Below, one piece after another: positions 1-6,123 of a stretch of 64,000 nt of DNA. The translations under genes were made by a program, and so were the position numbers. Source of the DNA: Streptomyces venezuelae (GTDB lineage: Bacteria; Actinomycetota; Actinomycetes; Streptomycetales; Streptomycetaceae). The notes under the pieces are model-generated. The model saw nothing but the letters and a program-made list of their open reading frames with translations, ran no database searches and was not told where the DNA came from. Within the stretch, counting starts at the first letter, position 1; every line of letters starts with the position of its first letter. Where the stretch lies: NCBI RefSeq assembly GCF_008642355.1, contig NZ_CP029193.1, forward strand, positions 5,542,001-5,606,000, written 5' to 3'.

Positions 1-159
1 TACGAGACGGCCGCCGAGCGCGCCGGGGTCGCCCCCGCCCGCTGCCTCTTCGTGGACGACCGGCAGGAGAACGTGGACGCCGCCGTCGCGCTGGGCATGA
101 CCGGTCTGTTGTACGGCGAACCGGCGGACCTGCGCGCGGCGTTGGCCCCGCTGGTCTGA
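1..159 (+). CDS. HAD family hydrolase, C-terminal fragment (cut by window start)
   Basis: The first 52 codons of the window read as the end of a haloacid-dehalogenase-type hydrolase. The stretch CLFVDDRQENVDAA is the HAD motif IV (hhhhDD) with the acidic pair that binds magnesium, and GMTGLLYGEP is the usual strand and turn that follows it. The nucleophile Asp (motif I) lies outside the window, so the substrate (phosphatase or other phosphotransfer) cannot be judged. It ends in TGA 38 bp before the convergent stop of the MarR gene. The family call is secure; the function is not. Confidence 0.8.
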   Translation, partial: YETAAERAGVAPARCLFVDDRQENVDAAVALGMTGLLYGEPADLRAALAPLV

Positions 160-196
160 CCGCGGCGGCCCGCGTGGCGGGTCAGGACGCGGGCTC

Positions 197-697
197 TCAG
201 CAGGAGTCCTCCAGGTAGGTGCGGGCGAGGGCCGCGGCGCCGGTGAGCCAGTCGGTGATCACCGCGAGCTCGTCCGCCGAGTACCGCGCGCAGAGGTCGG
301 TGAGCAGCTTCGCGTACGGGCCGTAGACGGCCTGTACCCGCTCCGCGGCGGCCGGGACCGGGGTGACGTGCACCCGGCGCCGGTCGGTGGGGTCGGGTCT
401 GCGCTCCACGAACCCGCCGCGCTCCAGACGGTTCAGGATGCCGGTGACGGCGCCCGTCGTGACGTGGGCGCGGGCGGCCAGGTCGCCGGCGGTGACCGGG
501 GCGTCCGACTCCAGGACGTGCGCGAAGCAGACCAGGTCCTTGACGCTCAGGTCCAGGTTGCGGGCGAGTTCCTGGCGTCCGACGAGGTTCGTGGCGACGA
601 GGTCGTCCAGCGCGCCGATGGCGTCGGCGGCGGTGGCGGCGGGACGTGGCGCCCCCTGTTCCTCCCGCTCTCCATGCCCGCTCAGCTCTCCCTGCAT
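197..697 (-). CDS. MarR family transcriptional regulator
   Basis: A 166-residue protein with a MarR-type winged helix-turn-helix. The DNA-reading part is AARAHVTTGAVTGILNRLERGGFVERRPDPTDRRRVHVTPV (described by its key residues: recognition helix around TTGAVTGILNRLE, wing around DPTDRRRV). The first 25 residues are a low-complexity Gly/Glu/Ala leader, so translation may begin further in. The gene is divergent from the small membrane protein at 789, and a palindromic AT-rich element lies directly in front of its start. This suggests autoregulation and perhaps control of the neighbour. MarR proteins usually sense small phenolic or oxidising ligands; no ligand can be read from the sequence. Confidence 0.85.
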   Translation of the reverse strand: MQGELSGHGEREEQGAPRPAATAADAIGALDDLVATNLVGRQELARNLDLSVKDLVCFAHVLESDAPVTAGDLAARAHVTTGAVTGILNRLERGGFVERRPDPTDRRRVHVTPVPAAAERVQAVYGPYAKLLTDLCARYSADELAVITDWLTGAAALARTYLEDSC

Positions 698-710
698 TGA
701 ACTCCCTTAC

Positions 711-747
711 TGTCTAAGATAAATTCCTCACCCGCTAAGACATCTTA
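711..747. promoter_or_regulatory. Candidate MarR operator
   Basis: In the divergent gap between the MarR gene and the gene at 789, TAAGACATCTTA (736-747) is a palindrome with perfect 5-base arms (TAAGA/TCTTA). A second half-site TAAGA starts at 715, exactly 21 bp (two helical turns) upstream. The patch is clearly more AT-rich than its surroundings, as expected for promoter plus operator DNA. No binding evidence is available; the assignment is inferred from position and symmetry. Confidence 0.45.
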
Positions 748-788
748 CGGCGTGCGTGTGCGGGCGTGTACAAGAAGGAGGCAGGGAC

Positions 789-1103
789 GTGAGTGGACTC
801 CACGACGAGGGCCACACGGTCGCGGGGTGGACGGGCTCCCTCATCGCGATGCTCGGGACCGTGTCGGCAGGTGTGGGCGTCGTCGGCTGGCGCCCGGGGA
901 TCTGGCTGGGGGTCGGTCTCCTGGTGGTGGCGGTGCTGGCCACCTGGATCCTGCATCTGGCGGGCTGGGGCAAGCCGCCGATACCGCGCGGCCTCGACCA
1001 GCGGGGTTTCTCGGCGCGGGACTTGACCGCGCGTGCCGGGCACGCGAACTGCGTCGGGTGCCGGCTGGCAGGCCGGTCGGTCAGGGGCGCGGAGGCGTCC
1101 TGA
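789..1103 (+). CDS. HGxxPAAW-like small membrane protein
   Basis: A 104-residue protein begun at GTG 789, because AAGGAGG (775-781) sits 7 bases upstream; an earlier in-frame start at 756 has no such site. The N-terminus EGHTVAGW is a diverged form of the HGxxPAAW signature of a small actinobacterial membrane-protein family. Two hydrophobic helices follow (about residues 10-30 and 35-55). The tail HANCVGCRLAGR, with two cysteines, is also typical of that family. No biochemical role is known to me. It is transcribed away from the MarR gene and may share its operator. Confidence 0.65.
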   Translation: MSGLHDEGHTVAGWTGSLIAMLGTVSAGVGVVGWRPGIWLGVGLLVVAVLATWILHLAGWGKPPIPRGLDQRGFSARDLTARAGHANCVGCRLAGRSVRGAEAS

Positions 1104-1118
1104 CCGCACGGAGCACGA

Positions 1119-1748
1119 CTATCCTCCGCGCACCGCGTCCAGTGCCGGTGCGATGACGGCGAAGACCCGGTCCGTCAGCGCGGCCGGGTCCTCCGCGCCG
1201 TCCCCGGCGCTCCATCTCTGCAGAACGGCCCCGAAGGCGGACAGGGCGATACGGGCCGCCAGTTGCGGATAGAGGTCCGTCCGCGGGTCGAGGCCGAGAC
1301 GGTGGGCGAGTTCCTCGGCCAGTTCGCCGCCCCACTGTGCCTGGCGCTCCAGGAAACGGGCGTGCAGGGCGGGGCTCTCGAGGATCAACTGGGTGACGCG
1401 CAGGGCCTGTTGCCCCGGCCCCGCGCAGGCGTTCACGGAGACCCAGACGGTGTGGCGCAGCGCGACCGACGGCGGTTCGCCGACCGGGCGGGACGCCAGC
1501 TCCGTCCGCATGTCGGTGCCCACGTCGGCGAGCAGGTGGATCACCACGTCCTCCTTGGACGCGAAGTACCGGAAAAAGGTCCGCTTGGAAACCCCCGCGA
1601 CGGCCGCGATCTCGTCGGCCGTCACCGCGTCGAACCCCCTGCGGGCCAGCAGTCGCAGCGCGGCCGACGTCAGCTCGTCCGAGACGAGTTGGCGCTTGCG
1701 TTGGGCCAGGCTCACTTCCGGGTGGGTACTCACTGCCTCAGTGTACAT
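1119..1748 (-). CDS. TetR family transcriptional regulator
   Basis: 209 residues. The N-terminal helix-turn-helix is typical TetR: AALRLLARRGFDAVTADEIAAVAGVSKRTFFRYFASKEDVV (recognition helix around VSKRTFFRYF). The rest is a helical ligand-binding domain of the MftR/AcrR-like type with no recognisable ligand. ATG 1748 is preferred because CAGGG lies about 7 bases upstream; a GTG at 1733 is an alternative. It is divergent from the short-chain dehydrogenase at 1835, the common arrangement for a TetR repressor controlling an enzyme, so that gene is the likely target. Confidence 0.88.
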   Translation of the reverse strand: MYTEAVSTHPEVSLAQRKRQLVSDELTSAALRLLARRGFDAVTADEIAAVAGVSKRTFFRYFASKEDVVIHLLADVGTDMRTELASRPVGEPPSVALRHTVWVSVNACAGPGQQALRVTQLILESPALHARFLERQAQWGGELAEELAHRLGLDPRTDLYPQLAARIALSAFGAVLQRWSAGDGAEDPAALTDRVFAVIAPALDAVRGG

Positions 1749-1798
1749 TTCGTGCCCTGAACGTCATCAAGAGTAGCGACAGGCATTGAGGGAACGCC

Positions 1799-1827
1799 TT
1801 GACACCGAGTGCCATGTAGGGCAGCTT
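1799..1827 (+). promoter_or_regulatory. Candidate promoter of the short-chain dehydrogenase gene
   Basis: TTGACA (1799-1804) is a perfect -35 hexamer. After a 17-base spacer comes CAGCTT (1822-1827), which keeps the A2 and T6 of the -10 consensus. The ATG at 1835 lies 7 bases beyond the -10 element, so the transcript would start at or next to the start codon and be leaderless. This fits the lack of a well-placed ribosome binding site. Confidence 0.45.
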
Positions 1828-1834
1828 GTGTCGT

Positions 1835-2773
1835 ATGAGTAATCAGCGTGGCTGGACCGCCGAGCAGATCCCTGACCAGAGCAACCGAGTCGTCGTCGTC
1901 ACCGGGGCCAACAGCGGCATCGGGCTCGCGACCACCCGGGCCTTGGCGCGCAAGGGCGCGCACGTGATCCTCGCCGTGCGCGACGAGGCGAAGGGCCGGG
2001 CCGCGGTCGACCGGCTCACCACCGAGATCCCGGGCGCCCGACTGGAGGTGCGGCGGATCGACCTGGCCGACCTGGACTCCGTCCGCGCCTTCTCCGACAA
2101 GCTGCACGCGGACCACGCGCGCCTCGACGTGCTCGTGAACAACGCCGGCCTGATGGCGCCGCCGAAGCGTCTCCTCAGCCCTCAGGGCCACGAGGTGCAG
2201 TTCGCCGCCAACCACCTCGGCCACTTCGCGCTCACCGGGCTGCTGCTCGACCTCCTGGAGGCCGGGGACGACCCCCGCGTGGTGACCGTGAGCTCGCCCA
2301 ACCACCGCCAGGCCGACCTCTTCTTCGACGACATCAACGGCGAGCGCAAGTATTCGCCGATGGGCCATTACAACCAGTCGAAGCTCGCGAACGCCGTCTT
2401 CGGCTGGCAGCTCCACCAGAAGCTGACCGCGGCGGGCAGCCGCGTGCGCAGCCTGCTGGCCCACCCCGGCTACACCTCGACCAACCTCCAGACGAGTTCA
2501 CCCGCGGGCATGGTGAAGTTCCTGTTCGGACGGCTGCTGCTGCCTCTCGCCCAGACCCCGGACCAGGGTGCGCTGCCGACGCTGTTCGCGGCGACGGACC
2601 CGAGCGTGACGGGCGGCCGGTTCATCGGCCCCGACGGCATGGCCGAACTGCGCGGCGCGCCCAAGACGGTGGAGCTCGCGCCCCGCGCCGCGGACGCGGA
2701 GAGCGGCCGCAAGCTGTGGGACCTGTCGGAGGAACTCACCTCCGTGCGCTTCACGTTCCGCGCGGCGGCCTGA
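1835..2773 (+). CDS. Short-chain dehydrogenase/reductase (retinol dehydrogenase-like)
   Basis: 312 residues. NAD(P)-binding motif TGANSGIG near residue 25, the NNAG motif (VLVNNAGLM) near 105, active-site Ser in VVTVSS near 150 and catalytic YNQSK (YxxxK) near 178. The layout (WTAEQIPDQS start, NHLGHFALTGLLLDLL) is that of the retinol dehydrogenase-like or light-dependent protochlorophyllide reductase-like SDR branch that is common in Streptomyces. It would oxidise an alcohol or reduce a carbonyl in the cytosol; the substrate is unknown. It ends 19 bp before the type II thioesterase gene, so it may be co-transcribed with the cluster, or may simply be the TetR-controlled edge of it. Confidence 0.85.
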   Translation: MSNQRGWTAEQIPDQSNRVVVVTGANSGIGLATTRALARKGAHVILAVRDEAKGRAAVDRLTTEIPGARLEVRRIDLADLDSVRAFSDKLHADHARLDVLVNNAGLMAPPKRLLSPQGHEVQFAANHLGHFALTGLLLDLLEAGDDPRVVTVSSPNHRQADLFFDDINGERKYSPMGHYNQSKLANAVFGWQLHQKLTAAGSRVRSLLAHPGYTSTNLQTSSPAGMVKFLFGRLLLPLAQTPDQGALPTLFAATDPSVTGGRFIGPDGMAELRGAPKTVELAPRAADAESGRKLWDLSEELTSVRFTFRAAA

Positions 2774-2792
2774 CCGCGAAGGGGACGTGGGG

Positions 2793-3560
2793 ATGACCGC
2801 GAAGACCGCCGGGAGCAGTGCCTGGATCCGCCGGTACCGGCCGGCCGACGAGGCGCGCGCCAGGCTGCTGTGCCTGCCGCACGCCGGCGGCTCCGCTTCG
2901 TTCTACCTTCCGTTCGCCCGCGCGTTCGGGCCCGACATCGACGTACTGACCGTGCAGTACCCGGGGCGGCAGGACCGCTGGCACGAGCCGTGCGTGGACT
3001 CCGTGACGGGCCTCGCCGACGCGCTGGTCGACGAGGTGCTGCCGTGGGCCGACCGGCCGCTCGCGCTCTTCGGGCACAGCATGGGTGCGATGGTCGGTTA
3101 CGAACTGGCCGTACGCCTGGAGCGCGCGGGGTCGCCGCCGCTGGCCGTGTTCGCCTCCGGGCGGCGCGCGCCGTCCCGGCTGCGCGCCGACCCGTCGCCC
3201 GTCCACCTGCGCGACGACCGCGGCCTGATCGACGAACTGCGGTCGCTCAGCGGCACCGACGCCCGGGTCTTCGAGGACGAGGAACTGCTGCGCAGGGCGC
3301 TGCCCGCGATCCGCAGCGACTACAAGGCGGCCGAAACCTACCGCTACGTCCCGAGCCCCCGGCTCTCGGCGCCCGTCCACGTGATCGTCGGTGCCGACGA
3401 CGGCCGCGTCACGCCGGACGAGGCGCGTGCCTGGGCCGACCACACGGACGGCGGTTTCGAAATGGAGACACGTCAGGGCGGGCATTTCTATCTCACGGAA
3501 CAAATGTCAAGTGTCGCCGAGAGCGTTTCGAGCCGGATTCTAGCGAGACTATTGCCGTAA
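2793..3560 (+). CDS. Type II thioesterase (PKS editing hydrolase)
   Basis: 255 residues of the RifR/TEII alpha/beta hydrolase family. It starts with LLCLPHAGGSASFY (oxyanion region), has the nucleophile elbow GHSMGA with Ser96, the acidic residue region around GADDGRVT, and the catalytic His in GGHFYL (His231). Stand-alone enzymes of this kind remove aberrant acyl groups from PKS carrier proteins and so restart stalled modules. ATG 2793 is chosen over GTG 2787 because AAGGGG lies 8 bases upstream of the ATG. As no integrated thioesterase exists in the PKS proteins here, this is the only classical thioesterase of the cluster; editing remains the more likely job. Confidence 0.93.
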   Translation: MTAKTAGSSAWIRRYRPADEARARLLCLPHAGGSASFYLPFARAFGPDIDVLTVQYPGRQDRWHEPCVDSVTGLADALVDEVLPWADRPLALFGHSMGAMVGYELAVRLERAGSPPLAVFASGRRAPSRLRADPSPVHLRDDRGLIDELRSLSGTDARVFEDEELLRRALPAIRSDYKAAETYRYVPSPRLSAPVHVIVGADDGRVTPDEARAWADHTDGGFEMETRQGGHFYLTEQMSSVAESVSSRILARLLP

Positions 3561-3593
3561 TCCAGCGCGGCTGATGCGGAATTGCATTTATCG

Positions 3594-3609
3594 TGTGACC
3601 TCGATCACG
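3594..3609. promoter_or_regulatory. Crp-like palindrome upstream of the P450 gene
   Basis: TGTGACCTCGATCACG has the TGTGA-N6-TCACR architecture of Crp/Fnr-family sites, with GTGA/TCAC arms in perfect symmetry. Its centre (3601.5) is about 67 bp upstream of the transcription start implied by the promoter at 3635-3662. Streptomyces Crp is known to bind GTG-N6-CAC type sites near secondary-metabolite genes; binding here is inferred only. Confidence 0.45.
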
Positions 3610-3634
3610 GCAAAATGTATTCCGGTAAACCGCC

Positions 3635-3662
3635 TTGTTTGAGCCAACCCCCTTGTTAGGCT
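3635..3662 (+). promoter_or_regulatory. Candidate promoter of the P450-ferredoxin genes
   Basis: TTGTTT (3635-3640), a 16-base spacer and TAGGCT (3657-3662, matching TAnnnT) form the best sigma-70-like promoter in the 146-base gap. The expected start near 3669 leaves a leader of about 38 bases. A GCAGGA ribosome binding site lies before ATG 3707. Confidence 0.4.
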
Positions 3663-3706
3663 GAATTCCTCTTTCGGATGCGAGTCGTGCGAGGTGCAGG
3701 AAAAAC

Positions 3707-4939
3707 ATGGGGGACGTGGACGTGGCCGAGACAGACATTGCCGGCCTGCCGGCATACCCGTTCATCGGGCCGGACGACAATCCGTTCGTCCCGGTCACGG
3801 GGGCTGACCTGGAACGGCTCGAAAGGCCTGTGGGGAAGGTGAAGCTTCCGTTCGGGGGATGGGCGTGGCTCGTCACCCGCCACGAGGACGTGCGGCAGCT
3901 GCTGCGGCACCCGGGCTTCAGCTCCGATCAGTACAAGCCCGGGTTCCCGGTGCTCAACCCGATTCCGCCGAAGCAGGACGACGCGTCGGGCCTGTTCATC
4001 TTCATGGACGGCGAAGCGCACAGCCGGTTCCGCAAGATGCTGACCGCCGAGTTCATGATCAAGAACATCCGGCGGATCGAACCGCTCATCGAGGAGACGG
4101 TCGTCGAGGCGCTGGACCGGATGGAGAAGCTCGGCGCGCCCGCCGACCTGATGGCGGAGTTCGCGCTCCCCGTGCCGTCGATGACGATCTGCCACCTCCT
4201 CGGCGTCCCGTACGCCGACCACGACTTCTTCCAGGACCACAGTCGCGTGATCATGGACAGGAAGTCGGGACCCGCGGAGGTCGAGGCGGCCCTCGGCGCC
4301 CTCGCGGGCCTCCTCGGCGACCTCGTCGAGGCCAAGCGCGAGAACCCCGGCGAGGACCTCCTCAGCCGGCTCACCCTGGAGCGCGTGGACACCGGCGAGC
4401 TGCGCAAGGACGAACTCGTCAGCCTGGCCATGCTCCTGCTCGTGGCGGGTCACGAGACCACCGCGAACATGATCGGCCTCTCGGCACTGGTGCTCCTGCA
4501 GCACCCCGAGCACCTCGAAGCGCTGCGCGAGGACCCGTCGCTGGCGCCGGGCATGGTCGAGGAACTCCTGCGCTACCTCACCGTCGTACGCACCGGGCTG
4601 CCGCGCCTGGCCATGGAGGACGCCGAGATCGGCGGGCAGCGGATCCGCGCCGGTGAAGGCGTCGTCGCGATGCTCGCGATGTCCAACCGCGACCAGTCGG
4701 TCTTCTCCGACCCGGACCTGTTCGACCCGCAGCGACGCGAGGCCCACCGCCACATGGCGTTCGGCTTCGGCCTCCACCAGTGCATCGGCCAGCCGCTGGC
4801 CCGCGCCGAGCTGCGCGTGGCCCTCGTCGAACTGGCCCGCCGCTTCCCGGAGCTGCGCTCCGAACTCTCCCTCGCCGACGTCCCGCAGCGCCCCATGGCC
4901 GTGACGTTCGGTGTGGCCGAGCTCCCCGTGACGTGGTGA
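3707..4939 (+). CDS. Cytochrome P450 monooxygenase
   Basis: 410 residues of the bacterial class I (CYP105/107-like) type. The I-helix oxygen-binding motif AGHETT is at residues 247-252, the K-helix EELLRY (ExxR) near 290, and the haem-binding loop FGFGLHQCIG has the axial ligand Cys359. It would hydroxylate or epoxidise the polyketide, with electrons from the ferredoxin encoded 4 bp downstream. Subfamily and site of oxidation cannot be told by eye. It sits between the thioesterase and the regulator, ahead of the PKS genes, so it belongs to the cluster with high likelihood. Confidence 0.95.
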   Translation: MGDVDVAETDIAGLPAYPFIGPDDNPFVPVTGADLERLERPVGKVKLPFGGWAWLVTRHEDVRQLLRHPGFSSDQYKPGFPVLNPIPPKQDDASGLFIFMDGEAHSRFRKMLTAEFMIKNIRRIEPLIEETVVEALDRMEKLGAPADLMAEFALPVPSMTICHLLGVPYADHDFFQDHSRVIMDRKSGPAEVEAALGALAGLLGDLVEAKRENPGEDLLSRLTLERVDTGELRKDELVSLAMLLLVAGHETTANMIGLSALVLLQHPEHLEALREDPSLAPGMVEELLRYLTVVRTGLPRLAMEDAEIGGQRIRAGEGVVAMLAMSNRDQSVFSDPDLFDPQRREAHRHMAFGFGLHQCIGQPLARAELRVALVELARRFPELRSELSLADVPQRPMAVTFGVAELPVTW

Positions 4940-4943
4940 CGGG

Positions 4944-5162
4944 ATGACGATGCGGATCACGGTGGACAGGGAGCTGTGCGCGGGCGCGGGCAACTGCGTG
5001 GCGACGGTCTCGGAAGTGTTCGACCAGGACGAGAAGGAGGGGCTCGTGCTGCTGCAGATCGCGGAGCCGCCCCAGGACCTGTACGAACTGGTCGAGACGG
5101 CCGCACAGATGTGCCCGGTCGGCGCGATCGAGATCGAGGAGCGCGTGCCCGCGTCGTCCTGA
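4944..5162 (+). CDS. 3Fe-4S ferredoxin, P450 redox partner
   Basis: 72 residues. Cys12, Cys18 (C-x5-C) and Cys57 followed by Pro give the three-cysteine pattern of single-cluster [3Fe-4S] ferredoxins that serve Streptomyces P450s; the residue between the first pair that would complete a 4Fe-4S site is not Cys. The start is ATG 4944 or ATG 4950 (MTM). The gene follows the P450 stop by 4 bases, so the two are surely co-translated. The matching ferredoxin reductase is not in the window and would be supplied from elsewhere in the genome. Confidence 0.93.
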   Translation: MTMRITVDRELCAGAGNCVATVSEVFDQDEKEGLVLLQIAEPPQDLYELVETAAQMCPVGAIEIEERVPASS

Positions 5163-5183
5163 CGGGCTGCGCCCGCGCCGTCC

Positions 5184-5199
5184 CTGGTCCTTGGACCAG
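5184..5199. promoter_or_regulatory. Palindrome CTGG-N8-CCAG upstream of the LuxR gene
   Basis: CTGGTCCTTGGACCAG is a 16-bp inverted repeat with perfect 7-base arms, placed 99 bases before the regulator start and just upstream of an A/T-rich stretch (5209-5224) that could hold a -10 element (TAAATA, 5219-5224). The symmetry centre is about 40 bp from the implied start point, a usual position for an activator. The same CTGG-N8-CCAG frame recurs at 6016-6031 before the first PKS gene. It is not a terminator: no T-run follows on either strand in the right order. Confidence 0.45.
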
Positions 5200-5298
5200 T
5201 ACGGCGCTCAAAAAAATCTAAATAGGCCGGTGCGTTCTTTTTCGGTGGGTGAAATATGCGCAACGAAAAGAAGGCCCGATCAACGGGGGGTCTTCAAG

Positions 5299-5931
5299 TT
5301 GGACCGGGGAATCAAATCACGAGTCATCATCTGCGACCCGCATCCCTATGCGCGTCTCGGAATCCGAAGATCGCTGGAAAAGGATCCCGCACTGTCCGTC
5401 GTCGCCGAGGTCGCCGAACTCTCGGAGCTCCTTTCCGCGGCGGAATTGTATGATCCGGATGCCGTGGTGCTCGACGGGCAACTGCACCTCGGCCACGCCC
5501 GGGAACTCGCCGGTCTCGACGCCGCTCTGGTCGTCGTCGGGGACACGGATTCGGCCACCCGCTGGATCGGCCTCACGCAGGTGGACGTGGGTGCGCTGGT
5601 GCACTGCTACGACCCCGTGGAGGACCTCGTCGTGGCCGTCCGCAAGGCGGTCGACGGCAGCGGCTACGTATCGCCCGGCCTGAGCGGGGCACTGCTCAAG
5701 CTCACCCGGGCCATGGCCCCGCGCCACCTCTCGGCGGTGCCCACGCATGCGCCGCTCACCTCCCGCGAGTCCGAGGTGCTGCAACTGGTGCGCAGGGGGC
5801 TCGCGAACAAAGAGATCGCCCGGCGGCTCGGCCTGAGTGAGAAGACGATCAAATTCCATGTCTCGAATGTGCTCGCGAAGGCCCATGTGGCTTCCCGGGC
5901 ACAGCTGATCGCCCTGGCGCCCGCGATGTAG
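5299..5931 (+). CDS. LuxR/NarL family regulator with atypical receiver domain
   Basis: 210 residues from TTG 5299, chosen because a G-rich ribosome binding site (5285-5290) sits 8 bases upstream; a longer reading from 5191 runs through the palindrome and promoter-like DNA. An N-terminal receiver-like domain (VIICDPHPYARLGI; possible phospho-acceptor Asp59 in VVLDG) lacks the conserved Lys of response regulators (VHCYDP replaces the usual LLKDA-type segment). The C-terminal LuxR helix-turn-helix is intact (TSRESEVLQLVRRGLANKEI, SEKTIKFHVSNVLAK). No partner kinase lies beside it. It is probably the pathway-specific activator and may respond to something other than phosphorylation. Confidence 0.85.
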   Translation: MDRGIKSRVIICDPHPYARLGIRRSLEKDPALSVVAEVAELSELLSAAELYDPDAVVLDGQLHLGHARELAGLDAALVVVGDTDSATRWIGLTQVDVGALVHCYDPVEDLVVAVRKAVDGSGYVSPGLSGALLKLTRAMAPRHLSAVPTHAPLTSRESEVLQLVRRGLANKEIARRLGLSEKTIKFHVSNVLAKAHVASRAQLIALAPAM

Positions 5932-5956
5932 GGGCGGCCCGGAAGTACATGAAGGC

Positions 5957-5993
5957 GGGGGTGCCCGCACGGTCCGGCCGTGCGGGCACCCCC
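5957..5993 (+). terminator. Strong hairpin terminator after the LuxR gene
   Basis: Perfect 16-base arms GGGGGTGCCCGCACGG (5957-5972) and its complement (5978-5993) around a TCCGG loop, 26 bases past the regulator stop. There is no U-tract, as is common in Streptomyces. It would isolate the regulator from the PKS transcription unit. Confidence 0.8.
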
Positions 5994-6010
5994 GTCGTCG
6001 TACGGGGCAC

Positions 6011-6036
6011 GGAACCTGGCCGAAAGTCCAGGTTCC
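6011..6036. promoter_or_regulatory. Second CTGG-N8-CCAG palindrome, upstream of the PKS operon
   Basis: GGAACCTGG (6011-6019) and CCAGGTTCC (6028-6036) are perfect 9-base arms around an 8-base centre. The core CTGG-N8-CCAG has the same spacing as the element before the LuxR gene. A direct repeat of CTGGCCGAAGTCC-like sequence follows at 6081-6093. The position, behind a terminator and about 90-110 bp before the first PKS codon, fits an operator for the cluster regulator better than a second terminator. Confidence 0.45.
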
Positions 6037-6123
6037 GCAGCTCGTACCTGCCCCTAAGCCCGGCCGACGAGCACCGTCCTCTGGCCGAAGTCCGTACCCG
6101 GGTCCGAAACAGATACTCGCCGT

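Noticed and set aside
5184..5224. Palindrome followed by A/T-rich DNA as a ferredoxin terminator
   Set aside because: The stem has only 7-base arms, no T-run follows on the + strand, and the same core occurs at the PKS promoter, so an operator fits better.
5191..5298. Longer N-terminus for the LuxR regulator from TTG 5191
   Set aside because: It would translate the palindrome and the A/T-rich promoter-like DNA; a good ribosome binding site supports TTG 5299.
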